Positions 43,106 through 55,190 are shown, counted from the first letter of the stretch. The stretch: 64,000 nucleotides of DNA from Echinometra lucunter (GCA_029962745.1 CM057162.1:5032323-5096322), one strand, 5' to 3'. Numbers and translations: made by a program. The notes: generated by a model from the sequence alone, not told the origin.

Positions 43106-46100
43106 GTGATGTAGACAACGATATAACTAAATTACATTTAATCCCTTCTATATACGCACAAATGTTTAAACTCTTTTGGGGGGAGGGGGAAGGGGGTCAC
43201 TTCCACAAAAAGCAGATTTATTGCTGGTATGAGGTTCTGTACAAGCTAATCTGTATACATCCAGTATAATTCAAAATAAACTAAAACAAACAAAATTTTC
43301 ACAGCAAATAAAATATAAAGCAAAAGAGAATGAACGTACACATACGTGACATTTACCAAGCAGGGTTAACAAAATGGGATGAATGTATGGTTCATTATCC
43401 TTCGGCATATACATGGTAAACCTGGCTGTCGGTATAAATCATCGCTGAGGCTCGAAACTAAAGTTCCACGGTATGGATCCAGAGACTCCAACCCCAAGCA
43501 CCTCTTAAGCGAGATATTGTCCTGTCGAGACGCCCTAGCAAACAGGAGACTCTGTAGTCTCCTGTTTGCTACGCGTAGTCCACATCATCAGCGCAAAGCA
43601 CAAAATTCCTTGCGGCCAGGGGCCACGTTTAGGGTTATCGAAGCTCTTCGATGCTATCTTTAATTAGGATTGTTTTGAGCATAATTATGACAACACTAAA
43701 TGAGGTAAAATCCAAAGATTCAGATTCATTTTCTTTCAAAAAGGTGGTTGGGCGGGAGAAAAAAGGAGAAACACAGCTAGGGTGGGAGAAATTCAAACTC
43801 AAGTGGGGGAGAGCGGGAGATTTTGTGAACATGGACTCAAAGCGGGAGATCTCCCGCCGAAAACAGGAAAGTTATAGTCACTGTGGATCGAATCTGTAAC
43901 GAATATAACGAAAGCGACTCCACTAAAACTCTCGTTTGCGTTTCTTATAAATGCGAACGAGTCGGACTTCAGATCAACTTAGATGGAGACTTTGAGAAAA
44001 TCTGCTGTGTCACTAAAACATATCTACATGCACAGATCTATTGCGACAGATATCTACAACCTGAGACAAGTGGATGGCTTCTCATCTTGGAGACAAAGAG
44101 GATTAAAGGAGTTATCAAACCTCATACAACGGAGATTATTTTACCTCCAGGTTGGTGTTGAAATGACCCATTCGTGACAGGATTTATTTAAAACCTAATT
44201 TGATCAGCTTTTATTCTTCAAATTGGCAACACAAAATATTTTTCTTTTATTGCTATATTTTTTCTCCTAAAAAGTAATGTATCTGAAATAAACATAAATT
44301 GACAGGAAGTCTGATGAGAAGCCCAAAAGTTGCCAATTTGCAGGGGAAAACAATGATTTTAGAGATTCCATCGAATTGCCAATTTAAGGAATTTAATGCT
44401 TATTTTCCTTTCAAAATTTTTTTATTGTCAGCATCAAACAACAAAATACTGACGCAACCAAAATAGGCACAGTATGTGTAGAATTTTTTGCTCTTTCTGC
44501 TCATGTATTTGGTATGATTTTTAGGGCTCTGCATCAAAAGTTATTAGGCCAAACCACATAATGTGGATTGGCTCTCTTCCAAAATAGCTTTTGTATTGAA
44601 AATATACGTTGTCTAAAGAAAACACAATCAGTAGATTAATGAAAAGTATATTTTGTACGTTGATTTGTAGGATTTGATAACTGTATTACTTTTGGATGTA
44701 AAAATAATCTTAAAGAGAAATCATGCACATGCTTTAAGCATCAACATCTAAATTTTATATTGTATCATTCTTCTTTATGTACTTTGAGAACCCCCAAAAC
44801 TGCAGCAGCGCTAAAAAGATTGTCTGCAACTTCAAAGTTGAATGTGGCTTTGGATGCCAAGTTCATCATTTAGCTTACTGCATGATAATGGCCTATGGTA
44901 CCGGAAGGACTCTCATCTTGCACTCAAAGGGGTGGTCATATTCCAAGGAAGGATGGGAGAAATTCTTCCTGCCATTGAGCGAGACCTGCCTGGATGATAG
45001 CGGAAACACAAAGGCAAATTGGGGAGGTAAGTATTCAAGTTGACCGTGATATTATGTCGCAGGGGCGGATCCAGGGTGGGGTCCAAATCGGCCGCGCCCC
45101 CTTGAAACCGAGGACCTTTTTTCTCTTTTCTTTTTCCTTTTGCTTCTCAGCAAATTTTGGGGATAAAATAGACACCTGAAAATTCTGGATTCAGCCCTGT
45201 ATTTGTCTACAAAAAAGAAGAAACTGGAGAATATGAAAGAAAAAGATGCATGAAAATCTGAGGAACGTGACAAGAAAATATTACTTTTAATCGCTAAAAA
45301 TCACATGAGAAACTTTATGAGGAGTATAGTGTTCCAGCACCTCTCCGTATTGTATTGTAATGAAAAATTTCTCAAATTTATGGTGGCCCTGAAGTACGCT
45401 CGAAGACAGGTCATGTGCGCCGGGAATGTGAAATTCGCGACTACTGGACGCAAACTTTGCGGCTAAGTCGCAAAGTTCGCGTCCAGTGGTCGCGAATTTT
45501 GCGACTTGGCCGCGAAATTCACGACGCACATGACCTGTCGTCTAGCGTACTTCAGAGCCATATCTCTATATTCCAGTTATTATCGGCATGATTGAAGGGA
45601 TGGATTCCTTTCTTGTAGGGGTTATAAATGTGTACAGTTAATTTCAGCGGCGGATGCAGAATTTTTCAGGGGGGGGGGGGGCGCGGCGATCGGCTTTTTC
45701 ATGTGTCTGTTTTGCCCGAAAATTTGCAGACAATTTTGATCTTCGGAGTTGTCCCTGATTCAAGTCTAAGCGTAAATTTAAAGTCTTGTTGCGATTGAAT
45801 CAATGCCCATTTTAGGTTCGTGTGGCATTCCTCGAACATTATTATACCAATTGGCTGGTCGGGGGTGGGGAGGTTCTGTTCTTCTCTGCCGAATCAAGGT
45901 TGTCGTGGTTACACATTCATCGTGTTAATTCGCATCATCTAAAAATTCGAGTTGACAAGATGGTGAATTGCCACTAATTGGTCTAATCCTACTTCGTCTA
46001 GTGCCCGTTTGGCCTTATCCCGCATGGTCTAATCCCATTTCGTCTACATCCAATTTGTCTAATAACCATTTGGTCTAATTACCACTTAGCCCATTTACCA

Positions 46101-49100
46101 TTTCGTCTAATTTCCAGTTATAGGCTATGCTAATTTCGTCTAATACCCACTTGATCTAACACCACTTAGTCTATCTGGTCAGACGAACTGGTAATAAACC
46201 AAATGGTCATCAGACGAAATGAGGAAAACTAAGCAGACGAAGTGGCAATTAGACGATTTGATCATTAGACAAAATGACAATTAGCCCAAGTGGGTATTAG
46301 AACAAGTGAGAATTGGACCAAATAGCAATTAGATCTAATCGATATGGGAATTAGACTAACTGGTATTAGACCAAGTGGCTATAAAAGGACTAGATGTACG
46401 AATTTCAACAAACTTTATAGCACATTCCTCTTCTCATATCCTCTAGATCCGAACACCAACGAGAAAGTACAAGTACTGCAAATTCCAATCATAGGCTACA
46501 TACCCAAAAAGACTCTGCCGGAGTTCCTGCCATTAGCTATCCCTGAGGATATCTCTCAAGAACTGATGAGGGCGCATGGTAACCCAGCTGTTTGGTGGAT
46601 TGGTCAGATCATGAAATTTATCATGAGACCGCAACCTGATGTCACAGAATACATCGAAAAGAAATCCGCTGCCCTTAAATTCGATCATCCCATTGTTGGG
46701 TAAGACTGTCTCATAGATATTAGTTAAGGCCTTGGGAATTGCAGTGTGGAACAAACAACCAAAATTGGTTGGGTTCAACCAACCTTTTAAAGGGAATGGA
46801 AAGTCGCAAATTGTGTAGGCCGAAACTCATTCGCTTTCTCCGCATTGCAAACCAAACTGCACAACGACCTGGGACCAGCGAATAAAATTTCCTTAGGGTG
46901 GGGTATCTTGCTCTTAGATTACTCACTTCGGCTTTTGTTCGGCAGAATGATTGTTGTAATTGGAATATAAACACAAGTGATTCAGCGTGAAAAGTAAGAC
47001 TATCAAGAAGGCTGATGATCGTGATACTTGAATATTTTGCTGAGGTTTGCCCGTCCCAGCCGTCCGTATATTGCAATAATATTAGGTGTTCGTTTTTGAA
47101 GATATACGGAGATATCCGACTATGATCCGAGTTGGGCCATCCGCCGTAACCTCATGATTGGCGACTTCCCAGCCCCTTTAAAGCTATTTCTTGACGTTTC
47201 TAAAATATCTCGGCATTTGAAGAGAATATTCTTACTATTCTGGATTTCCATCATTAATGTAATGGTGATATATTATCATCATCATCATCATCATCATTCT
47301 TATTCAGTATTTGTATTACAGTTATTCTCATTACTGTTGTTTTTTTATTTGAAACTGCTGCCTTTATGTTGTTTCTTATTCTTGATACAAATAGGGTCCA
47401 TGTCAGGCGGACTGACAAACTCAGATGGGAGGCGAAGTTCCATGGAATCGAGGAATACATGGTCCATGCGGAAGACTTCTACAAGAGGTTAGAAATGAGA
47501 CAGGAAGTACCAGTTCGAAGGATCTATTTAGCAACTGACGACACTAAACTGCTTGAGGAAGCCCAGAAACGGTGAGGACAATATTGTTCCAACACATTTT
47601 TTTCTTTAAAGCAACAGTGAACTGACCCTTATTATGATACATTTACAACAGCGCCAACTTACGGCTACTCAAAACCAGAGACTCTTAGAAACATATCCTT
47701 TGTTGCTTCTCTTGAATTTCCTTCGTATGAATACATTTTAACAGATGTTACTCAAAAAATAAAGCTCTCATTGATCAGAAGAGAGCATGCTGGGAGCAAA
47801 AAAGGGGACAAAATCAGTAGTTTAGGACTGAGATGGCGCTATTTCAAATTCCCATACAAGGGTGCCAGTTCACTCTGGCTTTAAAGTGTTTTTGATAGCC
47901 TGGTAAACATTATAAAATTATACATTTTGGTATGCATATTTCATAGGGTTAACTCAAACATCAGACATGTTAGACTGCACATCTTTTTTTTTTCTCATGT
48001 TTTTTCTTTTAAAAAACAAGCAAATGAAACAAAAGGAAATAAACATGAAATCAAACATCAGATTTCAAATCTTTTACATGATTTCATGTTGTTTTATTGG
48101 ACTTCGTACGCCAGGATGGATAACTTTTCATGAAATTAACAAGCTACTGAAAACACATGAAAGAAGAGAAGGGGATATAATATTGCGTTTGCTTCATTCT
48201 ATTACTACAGCTTGCCCGAAGCTTCGTTATATATACCATTTCTAAAACGGTACCTTATTTTCTGCAAGGAACACTGCCTGTGGGTATCTTCGACACTGTT
48301 TCACTGAAATGCTTTGTAATGAAAAGTACTCAACCAAGCTTGATAATTTGGTCAGATTTGTCTTCTTGATATATTTACGTTCTACTGTAAGTTGCCCCAC
48401 TTCACTGGAAGTATGCTAAATTCAAAATGTCCGTTTTTATCGGCCATCCTGTATTGCAAACATTTCAAAAGAGCAACCGTCTCTGGTTTTCAAAGGGGAA
48501 AAATGCGATGCATCAGTTACTGCCAAAGCAAACCAGCACATGTTTGTTTCCTACAACATAAATTTCATTTAAACTAATTAGAAAAACAAATTGTCAGATA
48601 AACAAGTCTAGGATGTAAAAGTCATTTTTGGACGTAAAAGGTCGGCCTCAGACGTAAATAATCATATCTGATTGATAAACGTCTGTAAAAAAAAAATCAA
48701 CAACGATATCATTGTAAATATGCGAAAGTGAAATGCTGATGGCAGACGTAATTTTCTTCTTCTTCTCTCTCTCTCTCTCTTTTTCTCTCTTTTCTTTTCT
48801 AGGTACCCTAATTATGTATTTGTGAGTGACAATGCAATAACAGCAAGTGCAGAACTCTCCTCAAGATTCACCGACAATTCGTTAAAGGGATTCTTGGCTG
48901 ACCTCCATCTGTTGGCTCGTTCAGATTTTCTCGTTTGTACATTCTCATCAAATGTATGTACCAAGCTTTCTGTTTCCCTTGGTTACTTTTTAGTTTTCTT
49001 CATGTCATCTAAAGCGACACATTTCAAGACCTACAATTATTCAATTCAAATTCAATTTCAATTTATTGTCCAATATTGGTAATTTGTTTTGCTCACATTC

Positions 49101-50346
49101 TGCAGACATTATTACGGTATATCAAAATGACTTTACAAACATTAAAATACATTTCATATATATGTACCTTTTACATGTACAATATAACATGACATAAACA
49201 TCCTTCAGTTTATGATAATGAAAAAAAAATAAGTGAACTTTGGAATGTTCAAATGTATATTGATCCGGAAAAATATTGCAAAGTTGCTTATTTCATCTTT
49301 GAAAATTTAAATTGTTTAAGGATCTGGCAAGGATATTTGACGAAGATTGATATTATATAAGGTAATTTTGTAAAGTGATTTAATTATTTTAGAAATAATG
49401 CAGCGCAACGGACAATAATGTACAACTATATTTCGTATTTATTGTCGAAACGTAAGTATGTATTGAATGTCCAAAAAAATGTGCATAATTATTTTTCAAG
49501 CGGCCTTTTTTTTTTTCGTCGGCTAAACATTTTAAAATGTTTTAAAATAGGGGTACACACGCATGCATGTAAGACCAGAAAAACTGGGTAGTTTTTGCCG
49601 GTTAAATTAGGATATCTAAAAGGCCAAAAATCAAGGAAAATTGTATTTTTTAAAAGTTTGTTAGTCCGCATTTAGAACCAACTTTTTCCCCATCCTTAAT
49701 TAGTCTTGGCTTTGTGTAGCTTCATATTTCTCTATAGGGTATGTTCAGGGAGGCTAAATTTGTTTGGGGGATATAATTTTCTAGAAGAAGCTAAAAAAAA
49801 CCTCGAAAATAGGAGTGAATTTGACCATTGGGTAGAACTAGTTTAGCGTGGTTTGGGCAAATTTGGGTATGTGTACAAGAAATTATACTGGCTGCCCCCC
49901 CCCCCCCCGGGAAACTGATGACCCCAGATTTTTTTTTTCTCTCTCTCTCTTTTACACAGGTGGGTCGCCTGGCCTACGAGATGATGCAAGATCGTTATGA
50001 GGACGCGTCGGACAAAGCATTTTCTGTGGACAAGAGGTATTTCTACCATGGCCAGAACGACCATGAGGTGAGAGCCCTGTACGAACATAAACCGCGGGGT
50101 AGCGACGAGATTGAGCTGAGCCCTGGAGATACGGTCATATTACTCCATGAATTAGACGATAATCGCAATCTGGCGAAGGGCTATTCTACAGGAATAAACC
50201 CGAGACTACACGCTGAACGCGAAGGACTCTTCCCGACCCATAAAGTGGAGGATAAAGTCAGGATTGCAAAGATGCCAACCTATCCCGAGGCCACGAATTT
50301 TAATTATTATCAACCAACAACTCCTTCGTATTACCCCATCACCTAA
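42919..50346 (+). CDS. FUT8: Alpha-(1,6)-fucosyltransferase (FUT8-like), right copy, seven exons
   Basis: Same enzyme and intron positions as the left copy. Exons are 42919-43105, 44036-44150, 44789-45026, 46447-46699, 47395-47571, 48803-48953 and 49960-50346. Joined, they give about 501 residues with no stop or frameshift, covering part of the stem, the catalytic domain and the SH3 domain of a protein that is 575 residues in human. The upstream stem exon and membrane anchor are missing here: the gap and unrelated retroelements lie upstream. If the arrangement is real, this copy is 5'-incomplete in the window; if it is a misjoined haplotype, the exons lie elsewhere. Confidence 0.9.
44036..44150 (+). 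CDS. FUT8: FUT8 right copy, QRRLFYLQ exon
   Basis: 115 bases, phase 2 in and phase 0 out, encoding [15 protein letters not shown] to QRRLFYLQ. Acceptor ATGCACAG, donor GTTGGT. Confidence 0.9.
44162..44570. mobile_element. TTAA-type short element, truncated (right arm)
   Basis: It keeps one end, ACCCATTCGTGACAGG, and is similar to 18702-19109. The other end is lost where it joins CTCTCTTCC. It is the counterpart of 11860-12290. Confidence 0.6.
44789..45026 (+). CDS. FUT8: FUT8 right copy, cysteine-rich exon
   Basis: 238 bases encoding [37 protein letters not shown] and KANWG. The acceptor TACTTTGAG lacks a long pyrimidine tract (the left copy has ACTTTTAG). The donor is GTAAGT. Confidence 0.9.
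45060..45200. mobile_element. Short element with CAGGGGCGGATCCAG ends (right arm)
   Basis: Counterpart of 10591-10730, with similar inverted GGATCCAG-containing ends. Confidence 0.5.
45384..45560. mobile_element. Palindromic inverted-repeat element in FUT8 intron (right copy)
   Basis: Ends TGGCCCTGAAGTACGCT and its near inverse. The core is a long palindrome of GTGAAATTCGCG and GCGACTTGGCCGC modules. Confidence 0.75.
45960..46385. repeat. Hairpin minisatellite (right arm)
   Basis: TCTAATxCCxTTTxGTCTA units in one orientation to about 46165 and the inverse set after 46190. Counterpart of 9400-9830. Confidence 0.7.
46447..46699 (+). CDS. FUT8: FUT8 right copy, HGNPAVWW exon
   Basis: 253 bases from [11 protein letters not shown] to FDHPIV. 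Acceptor ATCCTCTAG, donor GTAAGA. Confidence 0.92.
47395..47571 (+). CDS. FUT8: FUT8 right copy, HVRRTD exon
   Basis: 177 bases encoding [17 protein letters not shown] and [16 protein letters not shown]. The catalytic arginine pair is intact. Confidence 0.93.
48803..48953 (+). CDS. FUT8: FUT8 right copy, VSDN exon
   Basis: 151 bases encoding [13 protein letters not shown] to CTFSSN. The acceptor follows a CT-rich tract ending TTTCTAG; the donor is GTATGT. Confidence 0.92.
49960..50346 (+). CDS. FUT8: FUT8 right copy, last exon with SH3 domain and extended tail
   Basis: 387 bases including the stop. It has the SH3 core as in the left copy, then [10 protein letters not shown] followed by 13 more residues ([13 protein letters not shown]) absent from the left copy. 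Confidence 0.92.
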   Translation: MGRLAYEMMQDRYEDASDKAFSVDKRYFYHGQNDHEVRALYEHKPRGSDEIELSPGDTVILLHELDDNRNLAKGYSTGINPRLHAEREGLFPTHKVEDKVRIAKMPTYPEATNFNYYQPTTPSYYPIT

Positions 50347-50366
50347 TTCCAGAGTCCACACGTACG

Positions 50367-50515
50367 CCTGGGGAGCGTTTCATGAAGTGTCTTGTGAGTG
50401 ATTTTTTTTTACTAGCAACTAGTTATAAGCTATTGAAATCCATGCACCTGATTGGCTAAGAGCAAGTTTTTCAGTAAAAACCACTGAGGAGATACATCAT
50501 GAAACGCTCCCCAGG
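50367..50515. mobile_element. Short inverted-repeat element in the FUT8 3' flank (right copy)
   Basis: Counterpart of 4015-4159, starting 21 bases after the stop codon. Ends are CCTGGGGAGCGTTTCATGA and its inverse. Confidence 0.65.
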
Positions 50516-51639
50516 AGGGTTTCCTTTTGCTTAAGATAACGCCATGTGTGTCGCTAGTGTGGGCTCAGCGGTGTCACATCTCTTCTCCTAATTTTTTACT
50601 TTCAATTTAATACGCTGTCAGTAAATCTGAAAGATTGATGACGTTTTCAGAAATTAGTTATTATTTTTGTAGGGAAAAGGGCAGACATATTGTGAGTAGA
50701 AATCTGTAACAGAGAATAAACAGACATTGAGAAGCAAGACTTATAGCGATGACAAAACATTTCCTTATTAAACACGACTGTAATTTAAAAGAAAACTAAT
50801 TATAAAGCGCATAATGACATAGTTCTTCTATGCGCTGTACAAGCCCAATGATACAAACCATTTCTTGTCATAACACAATGACAATTACTTGAACTATAAC
50901 AATAATTTATCCTTAAATAGTGCATTATGGGTACAGAGGATTCGAGATAATCAAACGCATTAAGCATGTTAAGTATACGGCTGAAAATATACAGCACAAG
51001 ACTACGAGAATATCTGAATTCTTAACACAGCAAGTAGTCACATTACTTCCACAGAGGTTATAGTTACTGATACAAGTGTGAATTTGTTTGTTTGTTAGTT
51101 TTGTTTGTTTGTTTTGGAGGGTGTTTTTTTTTCCCCCGTTTCAAAAAGTGATGGGATAAAACTTTCAAACTAATATTGACCAAAAATTATTGGAATATCG
51201 TGAAACCTGTCCAAATAAGTTTGACATTCTTCAGCTTACAGGGTAAGTCTACCCTAGAAGTTTCACTTTTTCAATAAAAGGAGATAAATTTGAACAGCAT
51301 TTTAAAAAAGAAATGAGCAAAATCGGTCAAAGAATAAGAAAATTACACTCATTTACATTTTCTAGTAAACTACTCTCGGCTCTGTAAATTGGCAACACTG
51401 ATGACATCATATGCTAGGAGGTCTCCATTCACTTTGTACATGAAATTTCACATTTTCTCAATTTTCTTGAAAGTTACACATTTTCTCACCCCATAGTCAA
51501 AGTATATTATTGTAAAAAGCAATTCTTGTGAACACACGTTGACTATGGGGGTTAGAAAATGTGTAGAGTGCTCTAGTGTCAATATATAGAATCTCTTTGG
51601 GCGGAACAGACTGAACAGCCATAACCGTATAAGTTTAAC

Positions 51640-52290
51640 GTGATCTGATTGGTCAAAACTATACAACTATACAACTATGCAACTATACAACCATACGGCT
51701 ATATGGCGAAATCATTCTGTTCGCCGACCATATCTGTATGGTTTCTCGCGTTCTGATTGGTCAAAACTATACAACTATGCAACTATACAACTGTACAACT
51801 ATGCAGCTATTCCAAAACTGCATAGTTGTACAGTTGTATGTCATTCATGACACATAGCTGTATGGTTTCTCGCGTTCTGATTGGTCAAAACTACACAACT
51901 ATACAACTATGCAACTATGCAACTATACAACCATACGGCTATATGGCGAAATCTGTTCGCCGGCTATAGCTGTATGGTTTCTCGCGTTCTGATTGGTTAA
52001 AACTATACAACTATGCAACTATAACAACTGCACAACTATGCAGCTATTCCACAGCTGCATAGTTGTACAGTTGTATGTCATTTATGACATTTTGGCCCGC
52101 AAACGTGGCAACTATACAGACATTGGATAGCTGCATAGTTGCATGGCTGTGAAGTTGTTTAGTTGTATAGTTGCATATTGTATAGTTGTATAGTTGTAAA
52201 GTTTCCTTTGTTCTGATTGGTTAAAACTATACAACTCTACAACTATGCAACTATACATCTACTCGAAGGCCGTATAGTTGTATAATAATG
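51640..52290. repeat. Array of CAACTATA-rich repeats with GATTGG boxes
   Basis: A block of about 230 bases occurs about twice (near 51640-51870 and 51870-52090), with a shorter partial third. Each includes TTCTGATTGGTCAAAACTA followed by runs of ACAACTATGCAACTATA, and inverted ATAGTTGTACAGTTGTA runs, so the array can form long hairpins. No coding frame. Confidence 0.75.
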
Positions 52291-52299
52291 ACACCAACG

Positions 52300-52853
52300 A
52301 CCCGCCATATACGTCGGAGACTATATATAGTTCGGACAGCGCACATATGATGATTGCTCTTGTTTACAGACTACGTGTGTTGAACAATTGGCAAAGAGAG
52401 CAAAGATCATAAAAGAAATTACGCACCACGTACTAGCCTGCATTCAGTGCATTGGGTGGTATATCACGATATCTAACCAAAGGTCAACTACTAGTATATG
52501 GAAGTTGGCCCCGTTTACATTGTTACTTTAATCCTGTACTGCCAGTTGAACATTTATTTGCTTTTATTAGCACCACTGATGCACTTCATTACTTGTTTTA
52601 AGATTGTATTTAGGCCTAATAACTAGAAAATTCTATCACCGTATCATTGATGTATAACATTAACCTCATGCTTGCTATACCAAACTTGTTTTCATGATGA
52701 TGTGTTTCGTTATATTCCTATCGCGTCCTTTTTAAATTATATAGTGCAGCCTCATGTATTTCCTGGCCAAACTGTTTACTTTCTCTTTTTAATGGCGTGT
52801 CATTGTTGCAAATATCTGTGTATTTGTATTAATGTTGTCAGAAATGCAGCCTG
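52300..52853. other. No gene seen
   Basis: AT-rich, with one short frame without family features. Nothing I can support. Confidence 0.4.
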
Positions 52854-52857
52854 TTTA

Positions 52858-53112
52858 CACTCCGAAAAATATTGGGTAAAAATGTGCCATGAGAGTAATT
52901 ATGCGTCCAACCAACTTTGAGCATTTCTTTGGGCATTCCTTTTTATGCAATTTAATGGAAATTTTGCCCATTCTAAAGTAATTACTGATTAATTTTTACC
53001 CTTACTGGACAATATGCTTTCTGCATTGGGTAAAAATATTGCCCAAAGTGGGTTGGACATAATTAAGATTACCCTCGTGCTGGTTAGAATTTTACCCAAT
53101 ATTTTTTATGGG
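52858..53112. mobile_element. 255-base inverted-repeat element, TTTA duplication
   Basis: Ends contain AAAAATATTGGGTAAAA in inverted orientation. TTTA flanks both sides (52854-52857, 53113-53116). Internal TTTTACCC/GGGTAAAA and GTCCAACC repeats extend the pairing to about 70 bases. It is non-coding. Confidence 0.7.
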
Positions 53113-53489
53113 TTTATCACACTTTTATAACCCCCAGGCATGTTTGTTTCTTATCTGAATAAATAAAAACTAATTGATGATAGAGCATCAATGGCATTCA
53201 TTTCTGTTTGTGAAGCCCCAGACGGTCTTTTATTACGTAGTCCCAGCTGCATAAAACCTCTTTGGGATACTTTTGGTTTCCTCATATTCTCGTAGAATAG
53301 TTTACTGAAAGGTAAGATATCTACAACTTTTTACCCTTTATTGTCTGAAAAATTCTTCGTGTCCAAAAAGATATTTTTCCCCATTTTCACCTGTATTCAC
53401 CTGTCTAGTCGGGCTCCTTGGAAGACGAAAGTCTCTTAATGCCCTCCCATTCTCAGATAACTTCCACTGCATGTTCTATCCATTATAAT

Positions 53490-55190
53490 CATCGGTAGTT
53501 CCCAGGATCGGTAGACTTGCCCTTCTTAAAAAATGCCTGTGACATGTGCTACTTTCCATCCAGCCGGTACCTTGCCACTCTTCAAAGACTTGTTAAAAAT
53601 TACTGTCAGTGGGTCAGTCAATATTTCTGGAGCTTCTTTAAGAACCCGGGAATGAATCTTGTCTGGGCCAGGTGACTTTGATGGATTCAGATGTAAAAGC
53701 TTCTTGAGAACTTCTTCTCTACTTACGTCCAAATCAACCAGTGACTTATCACTGTATTTTGTAACAGGGTCTGGAATATATGATGTATCTTCTTGTGTAA
53801 ATACACTTGCAAAGAAATTATAAAGCAGATTTGCTTTGTCTCCATCAGATTGTGTCTTAGTGCCATCTTCCTTTGTCAAGTCACTAATACCACTTTTAAC
53901 TTTAGTTTTGAATCTCACATAACTCCAGAACCCCTTTGGATTGTCTTTGATTTGTCTTGCCAGATTTCTCTCAAATTGTCTCTTGGCTTTCCTCACTTCT
54001 CTAGTAGCTTCATTCCTTGCTGTAACATAACTGAGATAGTCTCTCCGCTGCTTTGTATGCATATACTTCTTCCAAGCATGCTATGTTGTTTGTTCTTCAC
54101 TCTGCTGAGAGTATTATTGCACATCCACATACACTTCTTCCTCCTTTTCTGAGCTTCCCCAATATTGGGAGACTTAGTCTTAGGTATATTGTTCTCCATT
54201 GCTTTCTCCATATTATAGTAGAGAAAGTCCCAAGAATCTTCCACATCAAGACTATCTAATTTTGTCCAGTCCACTTCTTCCAGCTCATTCTTTAATCCAT
54301 CATAGTCCCCCTTATTATATATAAACCTGGGCATTTGGACCTCATCAAAATCCTTGTAACATTTCAACTCAAACTGCAAAATGATGTGATCACTCTTTCC
54401 AAATGGATTCGTCTCCAATATTTCCTCAATCATCTGGTCATCATTCACAATAATTAGGTCAAGGAGACTCGGGTTTTGATCCCCTCGATCTATACCTAGT
54501 GTTGCACCTCACTGTTTCGTACAAATAGTTGTCTTGCCAGTGTAAGCAATCTATCAGTTTACAGCTCCTATGTGATGCACATGATGATGAGGATGTACAG
54601 GAGTCTCAGTCTACTTCAGGGAAATGGAAGTCTCCCATTATCAATAGGTGAGAGCATTTCTTATCACATGCTGCCCCAATAAGATCAAACAAGACTGATC
54701 ATTATTCTCCTGTGACGAGTTTGCCTGCGGTAAATGCATCCAACCGGTAAGCTATCCTTGTCCTTCAGTTTGATTCCACACCAAAACATTTTCTTTGAAT
54801 TCTTCATTGATAAGATAACTGCCATTGCTCTCAACCACTTCCTTGTATAGATACATGCTCCTCTACCTTCCTGTTTTGTTATGAAGCAGTCGTAACCATC
54901 TAGTTCCAGCTCTACCTTCTCAATATCTCTGTTACGAGCCCTAGGTAATATTTCAGTCACAGCTACTAAATCAGGCTGGTGTAATTCAATATATGCCTCA
55001 AACTCTGTTCTCTTATTCATAATACTATCGGCGTTGGTATACATACACTTTAGGCTCTGGACTGTCTCTAGATAGCTCTCCTTTCTGTGGTTTACAGAAT
55101 ATGTTATTTCATCATTTTCCGTGAACAAATTCACTAACTCTGGAATCAGTCTTATGAAGAGCGGAGGTACCATCGCTTGATGCATCAGTT
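53490..55190 (-). pseudogene. Decayed CR1/L2-like non-LTR retrotransposon (endonuclease and start of reverse transcriptase)
   Basis: Minus-strand frames in order: an AP-endonuclease start (KCMYTNADSIMNKRTEFEAY, then PDLVAVTE), the MGDFHFPEVD motif, LDLIIVND, then the linker to a reverse transcriptase (NPKGFWSYVR, LNPSKSPGPDKI). At least three frame shifts or stops separate them. Similarity ends after DPGNYR, before the reverse transcriptase catalytic motifs, so the 3' part is deleted. It cannot be functional. Confidence 0.75.

Larger units (their letters stand above)
39898..51240 (-). repeat. Right arm of the inverted duplication
   Basis: Reverse complement of 558-14685. It begins abruptly at the gap inside the LINE fragment and ends at about 51240, where similarity stops on both sides. 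It carries the right FUT8 copy and a private hAT-like insertion at 40496-42317. Confidence 0.9.

Noticed and set aside
51640..52290. Possible CRISPR-like array of regular repeats
   Set aside because: Repeats are degenerate, contain internal microsatellite-like words, lack unique equal-length spacers, and the DNA is eukaryotic.
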